From Hymenobacter algoricola (GTDB lineage Bacteria > Bacteroidota > Bacteroidia > Cytophagales > Hymenobacteraceae): DNA of 64,000 bases. The stretch is taken from NCBI RefSeq assembly GCF_039539525.1, contig NZ_BAABDH010000108.1, positions 1 to 64,000 of the forward strand, given 5' to 3'. Each line of letters begins with the position of its first letter. Positions within the stretch are counted from its first letter, which is position 1. Below are positions 34,203-44,655 of the stretch, in pieces. The notes under the pieces were generated by a model, which saw only the letters and a program-made list of their open reading frames with translations, was not told the DNA's origin and did no database searches. The position numbers and the translations under genes are program-made.

Positions 34203-35678
34203 ATGGTGACTGGCAAAGAATTAGTGAATCTGGGATTAAAACCAGGCAAGTGGTTTAAGGAAGCTCTCGATCATATCAATTCTTATGGTCTCGCGGGCGA
34301 TGCTCTGCTGGCCTACCTCGACACCGTGAAGCCGGCCCCGGTGATTCCGCTTCTGAAAGCTGCGGTGCCGTTTTTTGAGAATATCAGCGCCGACACGGCC
34401 GTCGAGCAGGCCAACATCGACTACGTGAAGCAGTCGATGCAGCAGCTTATGCGTACGCCGACAGTAGTGGCGGGGGCCATTATGCCGGATGCCTGCCCGG
34501 CGGGGCCCTTGGGTACCATTCCGGTTGGGGGCATCGTGGCCACGCGAAATGCCATTCACCCCGGCATGCACAGCGCGGATATCTGCTGCTCCGTGATGCT
34601 CACTAATCTGGGCCGGGTTGATCCGAAAACCGTGCTGGATGTGGCCCAGCAGCTTACGCATTTCGGCCCCGGCGGCCGGCCCGCCGGGCAGCAGTTTGAG
34701 CTGCCGGCAGCGCTTCAGGCCGAGTTTCAGGATAATCCCTTTTTGAACTCGTTGCGCAGCCTCCGGTTTGCCCGGGAGCATCTGGGGACGCAGGGCGACG
34801 GCAACCACTTTCTGTACGTCGGCATTTCGCGCAATACCGGTGATACGATGCTCATTACGCATCATGGCTCGCGGGGCGTGGGTGCTGCGCTCTATACCCA
34901 GGGCATGAAGGTGGCCGAACGATTCCGGCAGGCCATTTCACCCGAAACGGCCCCGCCCAATGCCTGGATACCCAGCCAATCGGAAGAAGGGAAACAGTAT
35001 TGGGCCGCGCTGCAAACGGTTCGCAAATGGACCAAGCAAAACCACCTGTGCCTGCATGACGCCATCGGCAGTCAGCTTGGCGCGCGGGTGCAGCAGCGTT
35101 ATTGGAATGAGCATAATTTTGTGTTCCGTGACGGGGACTTGTTTTATCACGCCAAGGGAGCGACGCCACTGGACCCGAAATTTATGCCCGACATCACCGG
35201 CCCGCGCATCATTCCGCTGAACATGGCCCAACCCATCCTGATTGTGGAGGGCCCGACCACTGAAAACAACCTTGGCTTCGCCCCCCACGGTGCCGGCCGT
35301 AACCTAAGCCGGACCCGCCATAAGTCCAGTAAGGGCCGCCAGACGAAAGAGGACCTGTTTGCCGAAGAAACCCGCGGGATTGATGCCCGGTTTTTCTTCA
35401 ATCAGATTGATATTTCTGAGCTGCCCAGTGCCTACAAGGATGCGGAGGAAGTGAAGCGGCAGATTGCGCAGTTCAACCTGGCCACCACCATCGATGAGAT
35501 TCTGCCCTACGGCTGCATCATGGCCGGCGACTGGGAGCAGGATGCGCCCTGGCGCAGGAAGAAGCTGGCCAAGGAGGCCGCCCGGCTGGCCGCGGCGGAT
35601 TCTCAGGCGGACGGCTCGGCCCTGCAGGAACAGTGGGGGAAAGTCCCTGGAACGTATCCTGGCTCCGGAAATGACTAA
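34203..35678 (+). CDS. rtcB: RtcB family RNA ligase
   Basis: A 491-residue RtcB-type ligase when started at ATG 34203 (MVTGKELVNLGLKPGKWF). Catalytic residues seen: 'HSADICCSVML' (Asp and Cys manganese ligands), 'GDGNHFLYVG', 'THHGSRGVGAALY', 'NEHNFVFRDG' and the guanylated His in 'APHGAGRNLSRTRHK'. RtcB joins 2',3'-cyclic phosphate and 5'-OH RNA ends with GTP, in tRNA splicing or repair. The family is normally about 400-480 residues, so length fits. No archease (rtcA-like) gene is adjacent. Its 3' end overlaps the next gene, a Crp/Fnr regulator, by 8 bp. Confidence 0.92.
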   Translation: MVTGKELVNLGLKPGKWFKEALDHINSYGLAGDALLAYLDTVKPAPVIPLLKAAVPFFENISADTAVEQANIDYVKQSMQQLMRTPTVVAGAIMPDACPAGPLGTIPVGGIVATRNAIHPGMHSADICCSVMLTNLGRVDPKTVLDVAQQLTHFGPGGRPAGQQFELPAALQAEFQDNPFLNSLRSLRFAREHLGTQGDGNHFLYVGISRNTGDTMLITHHGSRGVGAALYTQGMKVAERFRQAISPETAPPNAWIPSQSEEGKQYWAALQTVRKWTKQNHLCLHDAIGSQLGARVQQRYWNEHNFVFRDGDLFYHAKGATPLDPKFMPDITGPRIIPLNMAQPILIVEGPTTENNLGFAPHGAGRNLSRTRHKSSKGRQTKEDLFAEETRGIDARFFFNQIDISELPSAYKDAEEVKRQIAQFNLATTIDEILPYGCIMAGDWEQDAPWRRKKLAKEAARLAAADSQADGSALQEQWGKVPGTYPGSGND

Positions 35679-36252
35679 GGAAAAGCTGCAGCATTTTCTG
35701 CAACGAACAGGCTTTATCACGGCGGCTCAGGCCGAGGAAATTGCCGCGCAGTTCCGGCCCCGGATGCTGGCCCGCCACGGGATGCTGCTGGAGGCCGGCA
35801 AAGTCAGCGACGACTACTTTTTTCTGGACCAGGGCTTTATGCGGGCCTTTGCCTACGATACGGAGGGCAACGACACCACCACCGCCTTTTATGCCGCGGG
35901 CCAGCTGGTGTTCGAGGTAGCCTCTTTTTTCAACCGCACCCCTTCGCGGGAGTATATCCAGGCCCTGACCGACTGTCAGGGCTGGAGTATCCGGTATCAG
36001 GAGTTGAATGCCCTGTTTCATGCGCGGCCCGAGTTCCGGGAGTTTGGCCGGGCCATGCTGGTGCGGGGCTACGCGGGGCTCAAAGACCGGATGCTGGCCA
36101 TGATAACCGAGCAGGCCGCCGCGCGCTACGAAGCGCTGCTGTGGGCTCAGCCGGAAATCCTGCAGCATGCTCCGCTCAAAAACGTGGCCTCCTACCTCGG
36201 GGTCACCGACTCGTCGCTGAGCCGCATCCGCAAGGGGAGCAGCAAAAAATAA
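35671..36252 (+). CDS. Crp/Fnr family transcriptional regulator
   Basis: A 193-residue regulator with ATG at 35671 inside the rtcB 3' end (8-bp overlap). It has a cNMP-binding-like beta barrel ('LLEAGKVSDDYFFLDQGFMRAFAYDTEGNDTTTAF') and a C-terminal HTH in 'LKNVASYLGVTDSSLSRIRKG', the usual 'ASYLGxTxxSLSRIR' pattern of Bacteroidota Crp-like proteins. No conserved cAMP-binding residue set or Fe-S cysteines can be claimed. The overlap suggests translation coupling with the RNA ligase; which of the two is regulated by the other is unknown. Confidence 0.9.
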   Translation: MTKEKLQHFLQRTGFITAAQAEEIAAQFRPRMLARHGMLLEAGKVSDDYFFLDQGFMRAFAYDTEGNDTTTAFYAAGQLVFEVASFFNRTPSREYIQALTDCQGWSIRYQELNALFHARPEFREFGRAMLVRGYAGLKDRMLAMITEQAAARYEALLWAQPEILQHAPLKNVASYLGVTDSSLSRIRKGSSKK

Positions 36253-36337
36253 CGGTTGCCGGCCGTTCTTGTCATTTGGCAAGCCGTAACCGCGGCCGAT
36301 GGGCTTCCTTTACCGCAACCAACTCCACCCCGCGGCC

Positions 36338-37027
36338 ATGGAAACGATACCAGTTGCCCTTCGTCTTGCATTCGGCCTGAGCACAGCCTTGGCAGTCTGG
36401 CTTTTTTACCGGGCCGCGCACCGCTCCGGGTGGGTTTTGGCGGTACTGCTGCCGTGGCTGCTGATTCAGGGCGCGGCGGCGGGCAGCGGCTTTTACACCG
36501 TTACCAGTAATACGCTGCCGCCCCGGCTGGCGCTGGTGCTGGGGCCGCCTATGCTGGCTATAGTGCTGCTGCTGCTCACGGGCCGGGGCCGCCGGTTTGT
36601 GGATGGGCTGCGCCTGGAAACGTTGACGCTGCTGCACGTCGTCCGGATTCCGGTGGAGCTGGTGCTGTTCGGGCTGTACCTGCACCAGGCCGTGCCCCGG
36701 CTGATGACGTTCGAGGGGCGCAACTGGGATATCCTGACCGGGCTGACGGCCCCTGTGGTGTATTATCTGGCGTTCCGCAGGAAGCAGCTTGGCCGCTCGG
36801 GGCTGCTCATCTGGAATGTGGTGGGGTTGGCTCTGCTGCTCAACATCGTGGTCAACGCGGTGCTGGCGGTGCCCGGACCCCTGCAGCGCCAGGCCTTCGA
36901 CCAGCCCAACGGGGCTGTTCTGCACTTCCCTTTCGCTTGGCTGCCCGGCGTGGTAGTCCCGCTGGCGCTGCTGGCCCACCTGGCCGCCATTCGCCGCCTG
37001 TTGCGGGCACCGCTGACTTCAGAATAG
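36338..37027 (+). CDS. Multi-spanning membrane protein of unknown function
   Basis: A 229-residue polytopic protein, ATG at 36338 (METIPVALRLAFGLS). About six or seven transmembrane helices are visible (for example 'AVLLPWLLIQGAAAGSGF', 'MLAIVLLLLTG', 'LTAPVVYYLAF', 'LLIWNVVGLALLLNIVVNAVLAV', 'GVVVPLALLAHLAAI'). No family motif I can name. It lies 85 bp after the Crp-like gene, same direction, so a shared transcript with rtcB is possible. Confidence 0.72.
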   Translation: METIPVALRLAFGLSTALAVWLFYRAAHRSGWVLAVLLPWLLIQGAAAGSGFYTVTSNTLPPRLALVLGPPMLAIVLLLLTGRGRRFVDGLRLETLTLLHVVRIPVELVLFGLYLHQAVPRLMTFEGRNWDILTGLTAPVVYYLAFRRKQLGRSGLLIWNVVGLALLLNIVVNAVLAVPGPLQRQAFDQPNGAVLHFPFAWLPGVVVPLALLAHLAAIRRLLRAPLTSE

Positions 37028-37040
37028 GCAGTGGCTGATA

Positions 37041-37757
37041 TCAGGAGCTGCTCCGCTCCCGCGCCAGATGGACTGTAAACACGGCTGCCAGCGCCGCCGT
37101 TTCGGTGCGCAGCCGGGAGGCGCCCAGCGTCACCGGCCGGATACCCCGGGCCCGGGCCGCTTCGATTTCCTGGGGCGTAAAGTCGCCTTCGGGGCCAATG
37201 AGCACGCAGCAGCTCGTGCCCTGGGCCGCGACCTGCGCCAGGGCCGTCCGCTCCCCGGCTTCCAGGTGGGCAATGAAAGTCGTTTCAGCGGTCAGCGTCG
37301 GCACGAAGGCGGCGAAGTCGGTCAGCTCGTCCAGCTGGGGCAGCCACGCCTGGCCCGACTGCTTGAGGGCGCTGACGGCAATCTTTTCCAGCCGCTCCAG
37401 CTTTAGCTCCCGCCGCTCGGAGCGGGCGCAGCGCAGAAACGTGAGGCGGTCCACGCCCACTTCCACCGCCTTTTCCACCAGCCACTCCATCCGGTCGAGG
37501 TTTTTGGTGGGCGCCACGGCCACGTGCACGAAATAGGCGCGGCGCGGTACCAGCTCGTGCCCGGTGAGGCGGAGCTGGCAGCGCTTGGGATTGGCATCGG
37601 CCACGGTGGCCTGAAACACGCCGCCGCGCCCGTCGACCAGCACCACGGCGTCGCCGGGGGCGAGGCGCAGGACGCGCACGGCGTGCTTGCTTTCTTCTTC
37701 GGAAAGCTGGTAGGTGGGTTGCGGGGCCGTGAGGTCGGGAGCGTAGAAAGTAAGCAT
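37041..37757 (-). CDS. rsmE: 16S rRNA (uracil-1498-N3)-methyltransferase
   Basis: A 238-residue RsmE, ATG at 37757 (MLTFYAPDLTAPQP). It has the N-terminal PUA-like domain ('ESKHAVRVLRLAPGDAVVLVDGRGG') and the C-terminal SPOUT knot with 'CCVLIGPEGDFTPQEIEAAR' and 'TLGASRLRTETAALAAV', which hold S-adenosylmethionine. It methylates U1498 in helix 44 of 16S rRNA. Family length is about 240. It converges on the membrane protein gene with a 13-bp gap between the ends. Confidence 0.95.
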   Translation of the reverse strand: MLTFYAPDLTAPQPTYQLSEEESKHAVRVLRLAPGDAVVLVDGRGGVFQATVADANPKRCQLRLTGHELVPRRAYFVHVAVAPTKNLDRMEWLVEKAVEVGVDRLTFLRCARSERRELKLERLEKIAVSALKQSGQAWLPQLDELTDFAAFVPTLTAETTFIAHLEAGERTALAQVAAQGTSCCVLIGPEGDFTPQEIEAARARGIRPVTLGASRLRTETAALAAVFTVHLARERSSS

Positions 37758-37878
37758 AGCGGTGCGAAGTACGGACACGGACCCATACTTCGCACCATGG
37801 CGGCCGCAATTCAAGGAGGGTGCGCCCGTCCCGGGCCCAGGAGCTGCCGCATGCCTGGGCGCCGCCGGGGCGGCCGGG

Positions 37879-38661
37879 CTAGCCCAGCGTTTCGTTCAGC
37901 AGCTGGGCCAGGCGAATGCCGGCCTGCTGAATGCGCTGCTGCATGAGCTGGGCGTGGGCGGGGTAGTAGGTGTAGTCTAGGTCGGCGCCGGCGGGCGTGT
38001 CGCGGTAGAGCTGCTCACTGGCCTGGTACGACTCCCAGAACCACTGGTCCATGGGCGTTTGCTGCCACTCCCGGCGCTGGCGGCGCGGCAGCTGGCTGTA
38101 TTTACCCGCCATTTCGGTGTAGCTCAGGCCCTGGTACTCCAGCAGGCCCGAGTCCCAGAGGCTGTGCAGGTTGGTGTCCTTGCCCCGGAATTTCACCCTG
38201 ACGTCGTTGCCGCCCTTATCTTCGGCGTGGCCGGCGTGCAGGGGCTGGTGGGCATCGCCCACCAGGTGCACCACAAACTTCAGCGCGGCCGTGCGTTCGG
38301 CGGGAGTGCTGGCGGCATCTTCGAGCTCACAGAGCTTGATCTGCAGGATCTGGTAGGCGTTAGCCTCCTTCTGCCCGTGCAGCGCCTGCAGGTACTGCGC
38401 CTGGTTCAGACCCGCGGGGGTGTTGACATAGTGCCAGGGCGCGGTGCCCTTGAAGCCGGGGTAGTAGCGGATTTCGTCGGGCCAGGTGCTGATCATCGTC
38501 AGTGTCTCGGTGCCCAGCAGGGTGGCAATTTCGTGGCGGGCCCCGGCAGAAAGGTGTTGTTCGGCAATCTGGGCCACGGCCCGGTGGCCTTCCATGCCCC
38601 AGGCCCAGAGGCGGAGCGGGGTAAGCGTGAGAAACAGTAGCGGGAGTAAGCGTTTGGGCAT
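37879..38661 (-). CDS. S1/P1-type nuclease
   Basis: A 260-residue secreted nuclease. The signal peptide (MPKRLLPLLFLTLTPLRLWA) is followed by Trp21; in P1 nuclease the mature N-terminal Trp is itself a zinc ligand, so the predicted cut at Ala20 makes structural sense. The remaining zinc ligands are in 'GMEGHRAV', 'STWPDEIR', 'WHYVNTP', 'HLVGDAHQPLHAGH' and 'GGNDVRV'. It cleaves single-stranded nucleic acids and 3'-nucleotides in the periplasm or outside the cell, a likely phosphate or nucleoside scavenging role. Confidence 0.94.
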   Translation of the reverse strand: MPKRLLPLLFLTLTPLRLWAWGMEGHRAVAQIAEQHLSAGARHEIATLLGTETLTMISTWPDEIRYYPGFKGTAPWHYVNTPAGLNQAQYLQALHGQKEANAYQILQIKLCELEDAASTPAERTAALKFVVHLVGDAHQPLHAGHAEDKGGNDVRVKFRGKDTNLHSLWDSGLLEYQGLSYTEMAGKYSQLPRRQRREWQQTPMDQWFWESYQASEQLYRDTPAGADLDYTYYPAHAQLMQQRIQQAGIRLAQLLNETLG

Positions 38662-38831
38662 GGTTGGGGAGAGAGGTTGGGAATGGGCCGGTAAATTAAC
38701 CCGATTCTATATACCGGCCCCAATTATTTGCCTCTTGCCCTGCGCGGTAGCGTATCAGCCCGGTTGGCCGGTGGGCCTCCGCCCGGGGCGGCCCGCGGGG
38801 CAAACCGCCGCCTGCGGTTGGCCCCAAAACG

Positions 38832-38869
38832 TAATAAGCCCCGCCGGCAGCTGCCAGCGGGGCTTATTA
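38832..38869 (-). terminator. Terminator of pckA
   Basis: TAATAAGCCCCGC / GCGGGGCTTATTA inverted repeat, 20 bp after the pckA stop, followed on the minus strand by CGTTTTGG. Confidence 0.75.
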
Positions 38870-38887
38870 CAGCGTTGCGCACCCTGC

Positions 38888-40507
<1,620 letters not shown>

Positions 40508-40555
40508 AAGCCGAAAACGGGAAAAATTAGGGTGGGAAGAAGAAGTATCGGGAAA

Positions 40556-40563
40556 CAAAATTA
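40556..40563 (-). promoter_or_regulatory. Candidate -7 element of pckA
   Basis: TAATTTTG on the minus strand fits TAnnTTTG exactly, with a leader of roughly 45 nt to the pckA ATG. No clear TTG -33 box is found at a suitable distance. Confidence 0.4.
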
Positions 40564-40665
40564 GTCAAAAAAGCTGGCCCGCCGCAGTTGCCGCCGGGAA
40601 AGTGCCGGAGGGCCGCGAAAATTCGCTGCAGTGGGCAGGCTTTCTACTCCGATTTACGGCAGCAG

Positions 40666-40694
40666 TTGCCACTTGCGAAAGTTTTGTAGTTTTA
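40666..40694 (+). promoter_or_regulatory. Candidate promoter of the peptide transporter gene
   Basis: TTG at 40666-40668, an 18-bp spacer, and TAGTTTTA at 40687-40694 (one mismatch to TAnnTTTG), 64 bp before the ATG. Confidence 0.4.
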
Positions 40695-40757
40695 CCAACC
40701 ACCCGCCTGGTTGCAGCCGGCGGTCCTTTCCCCTTCCCAACACTTCACTTCTTTTTC

Positions 40758-42494
40758 ATGCAAACGACCTCCGCTGTGCGGGAGCAGCAGCCACCGGCCG
40801 CCTCCACCAGCCACCCCAAGGGCCTGTACGTGCTCTTCGCTACCGAAATGTGGGAACGTTTCAGTTACTATGGTATGCGGGCGCTGCTGTCCCTGTACAT
40901 GCTCAAGGCGCTCCTGATGAACAAGGAGATGTCGTCGCTCATCTACGGCAACTATACTTCGCTCGTGTACCTGACCCCGCTGCTGGGCGGCTACATGGCC
41001 GACCGCTACTGGGGTAACCGCCGTTCTATTCTGGTGGGGGGCCTGCTGATGGCCGCCGGCCAGTTTGCCCTGTTTTTCTCGGCCTCGCTGTACGGTGCCG
41101 GCCAGACCGAAGTGCCCCAGATGCAGCTGCTGCTGTTTTTCGTGGGACTGGGCTGCCTGATTTTCGGCAACGGCTTCTTCAAGCCCAACATCTCCTCGAT
41201 GGTGGGCTCGCTCTACCCGAAGGGCGATTCCCGCATCGATGCGGCCTACACCATCTTCTATATGGGTATCAACCTGGGCGCGTTCTTCTCGCCCCTGGTC
41301 TGCGGCACGCTCGGCGACACGGGCAACCCGGCCGACTTTAAGTGGGGCTTCCTGGCCGCCGGCATCGGCATGCTGATCGGTAGCCTGACCTTTGAAATGC
41401 TGAAGCACAAGTACGTGGTAACCGCCGAGGGCACGCCGCTGGGCGCCAGGCCCGAGCGTACCGTGGAGCACTCGCCGGTAGTGCCGGTGCAGACCGACGG
41501 CCCCGTGCGCGCCGAAACCATTGCCCAGCCCGCCAAGAGCTTCGCCAGCAAGCTGCCCATGCTCATCGGCCTGTTTGCCGTGGTATACGCTACCATTGCG
41601 TGGCTCATGAACAAGGACTGGATTGGCGCGCTGGTGTTCTCGGCCATGATTGTGGCCCCCGTCACCATCCTGACCGACCCCACGCTCACGGCCCGCGAGA
41701 AGCAGAAGATCTACGTTATTTTCATCCTGAGCTTCTTCGTAATCTTCTTCTGGGGCACGTTTGAGCAGGCTGGTGCCTCGCTGACTTTCTTCGCCGACGA
41801 GCAGACCGACCGGACGCTGGGCGCCTCGGTGGTGCCGGCTTCCTACTTCCAGTCGGCCAACGCCTTGTTCATTATCGTCTTCGCGCCAATCTTTGCCGTG
41901 CTCTGGACCTGGATGGGCAAGCGCGGTACCGAGCCTTCCTCACCCCTGAAAATGTCCATCAGCCTGATGCTGATGGCCGTGGGCTACCTCATCATTGCCT
42001 TCGGGGTACGCGGCGTCGATGCCAACACCAAAGTGAGCATGTTCTGGCTCATCACCATGTATCTGGTGCACACCTTTGCTGAGCTGTGCCTGTCGCCTAT
42101 CGGGCTGGCGCTGGTCAACAAGCTGGCTCCGGCCCGCTTCGCCTCGCTGCTGATGGCCGTGTGGTTTCTGGCTACGGCCGCCGGCAACAAGCTGGCCGGC
42201 GTGCTTTCGGGCCTGTATCCTCCCGGCCCCGGCGAGTTTGCTAAAGCCTCCAAGGAAGGCATCAACCTGCCCGGCATCCTGAACGGCACCACCCAGGCCA
42301 CGGCCGACGTGATGACCAAGCTGACGGAGCTGGAGCTGACCTCGCACTGGCCCACGTTCCTGGGCTTCCAGATTACCAGCCTCTACGACTTCTTCATGAT
42401 CTTCGTGGGGTTGTCGGCCGTGGCGTCGCTCATCCTGTTCGTGCTTTATAAGCGTCTGAATACGATGATGGCCGAGCCGGTAACGGCGGCGTAA
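40758..42494 (+). CDS. POT family proton-coupled peptide MFS transporter
   Basis: A 578-residue PTR2/POT transporter. The start at 40758 (MQTTSAVREQQPPAAS) precedes the family signature 'FATEMWERFSYYGMRALLSLYML' (ExxERFxYYG) in TM1 and 'LTPLLGGYMADRYWGNRRSILVGG' after TM2, with 12-14 hydrophobic helices following. It imports di- and tripeptides with protons across the inner membrane. In this window it would take up products of the S46 peptidase and related enzymes, which is inference. Followed by a good terminator. Confidence 0.95.
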   Translation: MQTTSAVREQQPPAASTSHPKGLYVLFATEMWERFSYYGMRALLSLYMLKALLMNKEMSSLIYGNYTSLVYLTPLLGGYMADRYWGNRRSILVGGLLMAAGQFALFFSASLYGAGQTEVPQMQLLLFFVGLGCLIFGNGFFKPNISSMVGSLYPKGDSRIDAAYTIFYMGINLGAFFSPLVCGTLGDTGNPADFKWGFLAAGIGMLIGSLTFEMLKHKYVVTAEGTPLGARPERTVEHSPVVPVQTDGPVRAETIAQPAKSFASKLPMLIGLFAVVYATIAWLMNKDWIGALVFSAMIVAPVTILTDPTLTAREKQKIYVIFILSFFVIFFWGTFEQAGASLTFFADEQTDRTLGASVVPASYFQSANALFIIVFAPIFAVLWTWMGKRGTEPSSPLKMSISLMLMAVGYLIIAFGVRGVDANTKVSMFWLITMYLVHTFAELCLSPIGLALVNKLAPARFASLLMAVWFLATAAGNKLAGVLSGLYPPGPGEFAKASKEGINLPGILNGTTQATADVMTKLTELELTSHWPTFLGFQITSLYDFFMIFVGLSAVASLILFVLYKRLNTMMAEPVTAA

Positions 42495-42513
42495 CTTCCA
42501 CTGGTCTCAATGG

Positions 42514-42549
42514 AAAAGCCCTGTCAAACTCTTCTGGCAGGGCTTTTTT
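42514..42549 (+). terminator. Intrinsic terminator of the peptide transporter gene
   Basis: AAAAGCCCTG / CAGGGCTTTTTT stem-loop followed by T run, 20-55 bp after the stop. Confidence 0.85.
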
Positions 42550-42637
42550 ATGTTTTATGGAGTAAAATAATTCAATGATTCGGCTGGTCTTGTCGGAGGC
42601 TGGTTTATGGAATACCATCTTGCATTAAAGTCCCAGG

Positions 42638-42799
42638 ATGTCAGACCGTGTGCATACCTGGTTAATTGTAGGCGTTAGCTTACTTGTGCTGTATGGTGGT
42701 TTGGGAATGCTCAATGTCCAGGTTAGCCTGAAATATGAAATCGGCAACGACCCCTGCCTTTCAGTAGTATCGGGCCGCAACCTGTGTGCTGATTACTAA
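42638..42799 (+). CDS. 53-residue putative membrane micro-protein
   Basis: ATG at 42638. The protein begins MSDRVHTWLIVGVSLLVLYG, one clear transmembrane helix, then a loop with Cys residues (NDPCLSVVSGRNLCADY). The two cysteines could form a disulfide if the C-terminus is exported. It lies between terminators at 42514 and 42905, and a second micro-ORF follows 3 bp after its stop. No family is recognised; its hydrophobic helix and lack of GC-driven bias make it plausible. Confidence 0.45.
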   Translation: MSDRVHTWLIVGVSLLVLYGGLGMLNVQVSLKYEIGNDPCLSVVSGRNLCADY

Positions 42800-42802
42800 C
42801 GA

Positions 42803-42883
42803 ATGAAGTGGCTGACCTGGGCCTCATTGGGAGGCGTGCTGGAGCTAATCGGGTTCAGCAACCAACTCGTCCGCAAAAAATAG
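42803..42883 (+). CDS. 26-residue putative micro-protein
   Basis: ATG at 42803, only 3 bp after the previous stop. The peptide MKWLTWASLGGVLELIGFSN then QLVRKK* reads as a short hydrophobic helix with basic ends, consistent with a membrane-inserted peptide. Translation coupling to the 53-residue frame is likely if both are real. No evidence beyond composition and position. Confidence 0.3.
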   Translation: MKWLTWASLGGVLELIGFSNQLVRKK

Positions 42884-42904
42884 CTGCTTAACTAATGCCC
42901 ATAG

Positions 42905-42942
42905 AAAAGCCCCGCCGGACCGAAGTCCAGCGGGGCTTTTTG
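42905..42942. terminator. Terminator between micro-ORFs and groEL
   Basis: AAAAGCCCCGC / GCGGGGCTTTT stem; flanking A/T runs let it work in either direction, serving groEL (minus) and the micro-ORF unit (plus). Confidence 0.8.
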
Positions 42943-42970
42943 TTCTAAGCGAGAAGCTTAGCGGCTGATC

Positions 42971-44614
42971 TTACATCATGCCGCCCATGCCGCCCATGCC
43001 GGCGGCACCGCCGCCACCGTGGCTGTGCTCTTTCTCGTTCTCCGGCTCGTCCGAAATCACGCACTCGGTGGTCAGGAGCAGGCCGGCAATCGAGGCGGCA
43101 TTTTCCAGCGCCAGGCGCGTTACTTTGGTCGGATCAAGGATACCAGCGGCCATCAGGTTCTCGTAGCGGTCCTCGCGGGCGTTGTAACCGAAGTCACCTT
43201 TGCCTTCGCGCACCTTCTGCACGACTACCGAGCCTTCGCCACCGGCGTTAGCCACGATGGTACGCAGGGGCGCTTCGAGGGCCGTGCGGATGATATTCAC
43301 GCCGGTACGCTCGTCGCTGTTGTGGGTGTCAATGGCATCCAGCGCGTCGAGGGCGCGCACCAGGGCCACGCCGCCGCCGGGAACCACACCTTCTTCTACG
43401 GCGGCACGGGTGGCGTGCAGCGCATCGTCGACGCGGTCCTTCTTCTCCTTCATCTCCACTTCCGTAGAAGCGCCGATGTAGAGAATGGCCACGCCGCCCG
43501 AAAGCTTCGCCAGACGCTCCTGCAGCTTCTCCTTGTCGTAGTCCGACGTGGTGGTGCCGATTTGCGCCTTGATTTCGTTGATGCGAGCGGTGATGGTGGC
43601 TTTCTCACCCTTGCCGTTCACGATGGTCGTGTTGTCCTTGTCGATGATGATCTTCTCGGCCGTACCCAGGTATTCCAGCGTAGCAGAGTCCAGCTTGTAG
43701 CCGCGCTCTTCCGAAATCACCGTTCCGCCGGTCAGCACCGCAATGTCTTCCAGCATCGCCTTGCGACGGTCGCCGAAGCCGGGAGCCTTTACGGCCGCAA
43801 TTTTCAGCGAGCCGCGCAGCTTGTTTACCACCAGCGTCGCCAGGGCCTCGCCGTCCACGTCTTCCGAGACGATAACCAGGGGCTTACCGGTCTGAACTAC
43901 CTGCTCGAGTACGGGCAGCAGCTCCTTCATGGTGCTCACTTTCTTGTCGTAGATGAGCACGTAGGGGTTTTCCAGCTCTACTTCCATCTTCTCCGGGTTG
44001 GTCACGAAGTAAGGGGAGAGGTAGCCGCGGTCGAACTGCATGCCTTCCACCGTTTTCACTTCGGTTTCGGTGCCACGCGCTTCTTCCACGGTGATAACGC
44101 CTTCTTTGCCCACTTTGTCCATGGCGTCGGCAATCATCTGGCCGATTTCGGCGTCGTTGTTGGCCGAAATGGTACCTACCTGGGCAATTTCCGAAGAGTT
44201 TTCAATCTTCTTCGACTGCTGCTTCAGGTTCTCGACTACGGCCTTCACCGCCTTGTCGATACCACGCTTCAGATCCATTGGGTTGGCACCGGCGGCTACG
44301 TTCTTCGAGCCGGCGGTGTAGATGGCCTGGGCCAGTACAGTGGCCGTCGTCGTGCCGTCACCGGCCTGGTCGGCGGTTTTGGAAGCAACTTCCTTCACCA
44401 GCTGGGCGCCCATGTTTTCTACCGGGTCGCTCAACTCAATTTCTTTGGCTACCGTCACACCGTCCTTGGTGATGGTAGGGGCGCCGAATTTCTTGTCAAT
44501 AACCACGTTGCGGCCTTTCGGGCCCAGGGTTACTTTTACGGCATTCGCCAGTTTGTCTACGCCGCGCTTCAGCTTGTCGCGGCCGTCGGTATCGAATTGG
44601 ATGTTCTTAGCCAT
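42971..44614 (-). CDS. groL: Chaperonin GroEL
   Basis: A 547-residue GroEL, family length. It starts MAKNIQFDTDGRDKLKRGVD, includes the ATP-binding 'VTLGPKGRNVVID' and 'GDGTTTATVLAQAIY' and the tail 'GGGGAAGMGGMGGMM', the flexible Gly/Met repeat of GroEL. It forms the folding chamber with GroES using ATP. It lies 41 bp downstream of groES, the usual operon order. Confidence 0.99.
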   Translation of the reverse strand: MAKNIQFDTDGRDKLKRGVDKLANAVKVTLGPKGRNVVIDKKFGAPTITKDGVTVAKEIELSDPVENMGAQLVKEVASKTADQAGDGTTTATVLAQAIYTAGSKNVAAGANPMDLKRGIDKAVKAVVENLKQQSKKIENSSEIAQVGTISANNDAEIGQMIADAMDKVGKEGVITVEEARGTETEVKTVEGMQFDRGYLSPYFVTNPEKMEVELENPYVLIYDKKVSTMKELLPVLEQVVQTGKPLVIVSEDVDGEALATLVVNKLRGSLKIAAVKAPGFGDRRKAMLEDIAVLTGGTVISEERGYKLDSATLEYLGTAEKIIIDKDNTTIVNGKGEKATITARINEIKAQIGTTTSDYDKEKLQERLAKLSGGVAILYIGASTEVEMKEKKDRVDDALHATRAAVEEGVVPGGGVALVRALDALDAIDTHNSDERTGVNIIRTALEAPLRTIVANAGGEGSVVVQKVREGKGDFGYNAREDRYENLMAAGILDPTKVTRLALENAASIAGLLLTTECVISDEPENEKEHSHGGGGAAGMGGMGGMM

Positions 44615-44655
44615 CTTATGGGTTACTGGAGATTAAGTCGAAAGGGAAAGGTGCT

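Noticed and set aside
42430..42618. 62-codon minus-strand frame after the peptide transporter
   Set aside because: It runs across the transporter's 3' end and its terminator.
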